The notes below the pieces were generated by a model, which was given only the letters and a program-made list of their open reading frames with translations, was not told where the DNA came from and made no database searches. Positions 63,074 to 64,000 of a stretch of 64,000 nt of DNA are shown here, one piece after another; the first letter of the stretch is position 1; every line of letters starts with the position of its first letter. The DNA comes from Pedobacter hiemivivus. GTDB taxonomy: Bacteria; Bacteroidota; Bacteroidia; Sphingobacteriales; Sphingobacteriaceae. The translations under genes were made by a program, and so were the position numbers. The stretch is from the NCBI RefSeq assembly GCF_004331685.1, contig NZ_SJSM01000001.1, forward strand, positions 56,993 to 120,992, read 5' to 3'.

Positions 63074-64000
63074 ATGGCAAAATTTGACGGAAAATTCCTG
63101 ACAGGTGTAATAGGACCTGCTGTTTTTAAGAAGTATCGCAATATGCAATTGGTTACAGGCAAATCCAGGTTGACAAAGGAGAAGCAAACTGAAAACACAC
63201 ACAAAGCAGCAACTCAATTTGGGATCGCCAGTACCCTGGCAGAACAATTCCGGAGCGTTACAACGGAGATCATTACAGATTTTTATGATGGAACAATGGT
63301 TTATCGCTTTAGAACGGATGTACAAAAGGCCTTGAAACAAGCATTCGACGCTCAATCTGAAACTTATCATTTTACAGCCAACAGTTTTGATCGGCTCAAT
63401 GGTTTTGAATTTAATGCGGATTCACCGGTAATGGATAATTTCTTTGTGCAACCTGAGCAGCGCATCAATGGAAATATCCTGACCATCAAGTTACCGGAAA
63501 TGCTTGTTTCAAAGGATATGAAATTTCCAGCAAAAGCGACTTCCTGCTTGCTAAACATTGCTGTGGGGATGTTTGACCTTACTTATGGAAATAGAACGAT
63601 GTGTCCGATTCAGTCGATTGAAATTCCAAATGGTTCAAAAGATAGCGTTATGCCAGCTCAGGAACTTAGTTTTGAAATAGAACCAGGCTGTTTATGTATT
63701 TCTATGTTTTCATTTCAGTTTATACAAAAGACATTTTCTGGTAACCTGATCATCAATAGTAAAAGCTTCAATCCTGTTGCTGTATTCAGAGCTGTAATAG
63801 CGGATGGGACAGTCGATCAGGAACAGACAGAAAAATGGGATGATATCGAATTGGTGAGGGATTCTAAATTTTTTAATAGCCCTAAAATAGCACTTAAAGC
63901 GATTGAGCAGGAACATGAAAAAGTAAAAAGTGGAGCAGATTTCCCCCAGTACATTCAAGCGATCAAAAAGTTAGGCGTAGAAGAATTTGTGACCTATGTA
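63074..64000 (+). CDS. DUF6266-like protein with DUF1398-like C-terminus, cut by window edge
   Basis: The frame is open from the ATG at 63074 to the window end (309 codons). N-terminus MAKFDGKFLTGVIGPAVFKK followed by KQTENTHKAATQFGIASTLA looks like the DUF6266 group of Bacteroidota proteins of unknown role. From about residue 282, HEKVKSGADFPQYIQAIKKL and GVEEFVTYV match the DUF1398 pattern (SGADFP...LGV...TYV). A fusion of the two is therefore likely. No signal peptide. Function unknown; the stop is outside the window. Confidence 0.7.
   Translation, partial: MAKFDGKFLTGVIGPAVFKKYRNMQLVTGKSRLTKEKQTENTHKAATQFGIASTLAEQFRSVTTEIITDFYDGTMVYRFRTDVQKALKQAFDAQSETYHFTANSFDRLNGFEFNADSPVMDNFFVQPEQRINGNILTIKLPEMLVSKDMKFPAKATSCLLNIAVGMFDLTYGNRTMCPIQSIEIPNGSKDSVMPAQELSFEIEPGCLCISMFSFQFIQKTFSGNLIINSKSFNPVAVFRAVIADGTVDQEQTEKWDDIELVRDSKFFNSPKIALKAIEQEHEKVKSGADFPQYIQAIKKLGVEEFVTYV

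Overview
The window looks like a chromosome segment of a Bacteroidota species, most likely a Pedobacter-like member of the Sphingobacteriaceae. The signs are SusC/SusD-type nutrient uptake genes, FecI-type sigma and FecR-type anti-sigma pairs, STN-domain TonB receptors, Bacteroidota RHS proteins with DUF6443/DUF5977-like parts, and -33/-7 promoters of the TTTG...TAnnTTTG kind. No 16S gene or other taxonomic marker is present, so the genus is an inference.

Layout. (1) 1-6.0 kb: the end of a plant-polysaccharide locus on the + strand (pectate-lyase-like lipoprotein, GH127 beta-L-arabinofuranosidase, GH78 alpha-L-rhamnosidase), suited to pectin or arabinogalactan side chains. (2) 6.0-9.0 kb: a nucleotidyltransferase/small-protein cassette, then a 5'-truncated second copy of the GH78 gene. 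(3) 9.0-9.7 kb: a RidA-family gene and tRNA-Ser(UGA). (4) 9.8-31.5 kb: a defence-rich accessory region on the far side of the tRNA. It holds AbiH, decayed genes beside a DUF4365 protein, a complete Qat system (qatA-D), a three-gene operon (short UvrD-type helicase, unknown 603-residue protein, SAM methyltransferase), a divergent AlkB-like dioxygenase, an ATPase fused to a methyltransferase, a WG-repeat lipoprotein, an XRE regulator and a HEPN protein. (5) 31.5-43.0 kb: FMN reductase, then a sigma/FecR/SusC/SusD system followed by three exported sugar-oxidation proteins. (6) 43.0-46.7 kb: Crp/Fnr regulator with a CRP-like site beside a VOC gene, a Pr6Pr membrane protein, an AraC regulator and a small exported protein. 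(7) 46.7-55.1 kb: an RHS polymorphic-toxin cluster. (8) 55.2-56.4 kb: two unknown or immunity-like genes. (9) 56.8-62.7 kb: a second sigma/FecR/TonB-receptor/lipoprotein unit. (10) from 63.07 kb: a gene cut by the window edge.

The most unusual structural pattern recurs three times. An intact + strand gene is followed by a minus-strand cassette and then by a diverged, 5'-truncated copy of the same gene's 3' end (GH78; VOC; the small exported protein). Each block of homology stops close to the stop codon. This is what single-crossover integration of DNA carrying a 3' gene fragment would leave behind.

The strongest candidates for undescribed biology are the helicase/unknown/methyltransferase operon with its divergent AlkB partner and the neighbouring ATPase-methyltransferase fusion. 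Both sit beside known anti-phage genes. All functional calls rest on motif recognition from the sequence; no database search was run.
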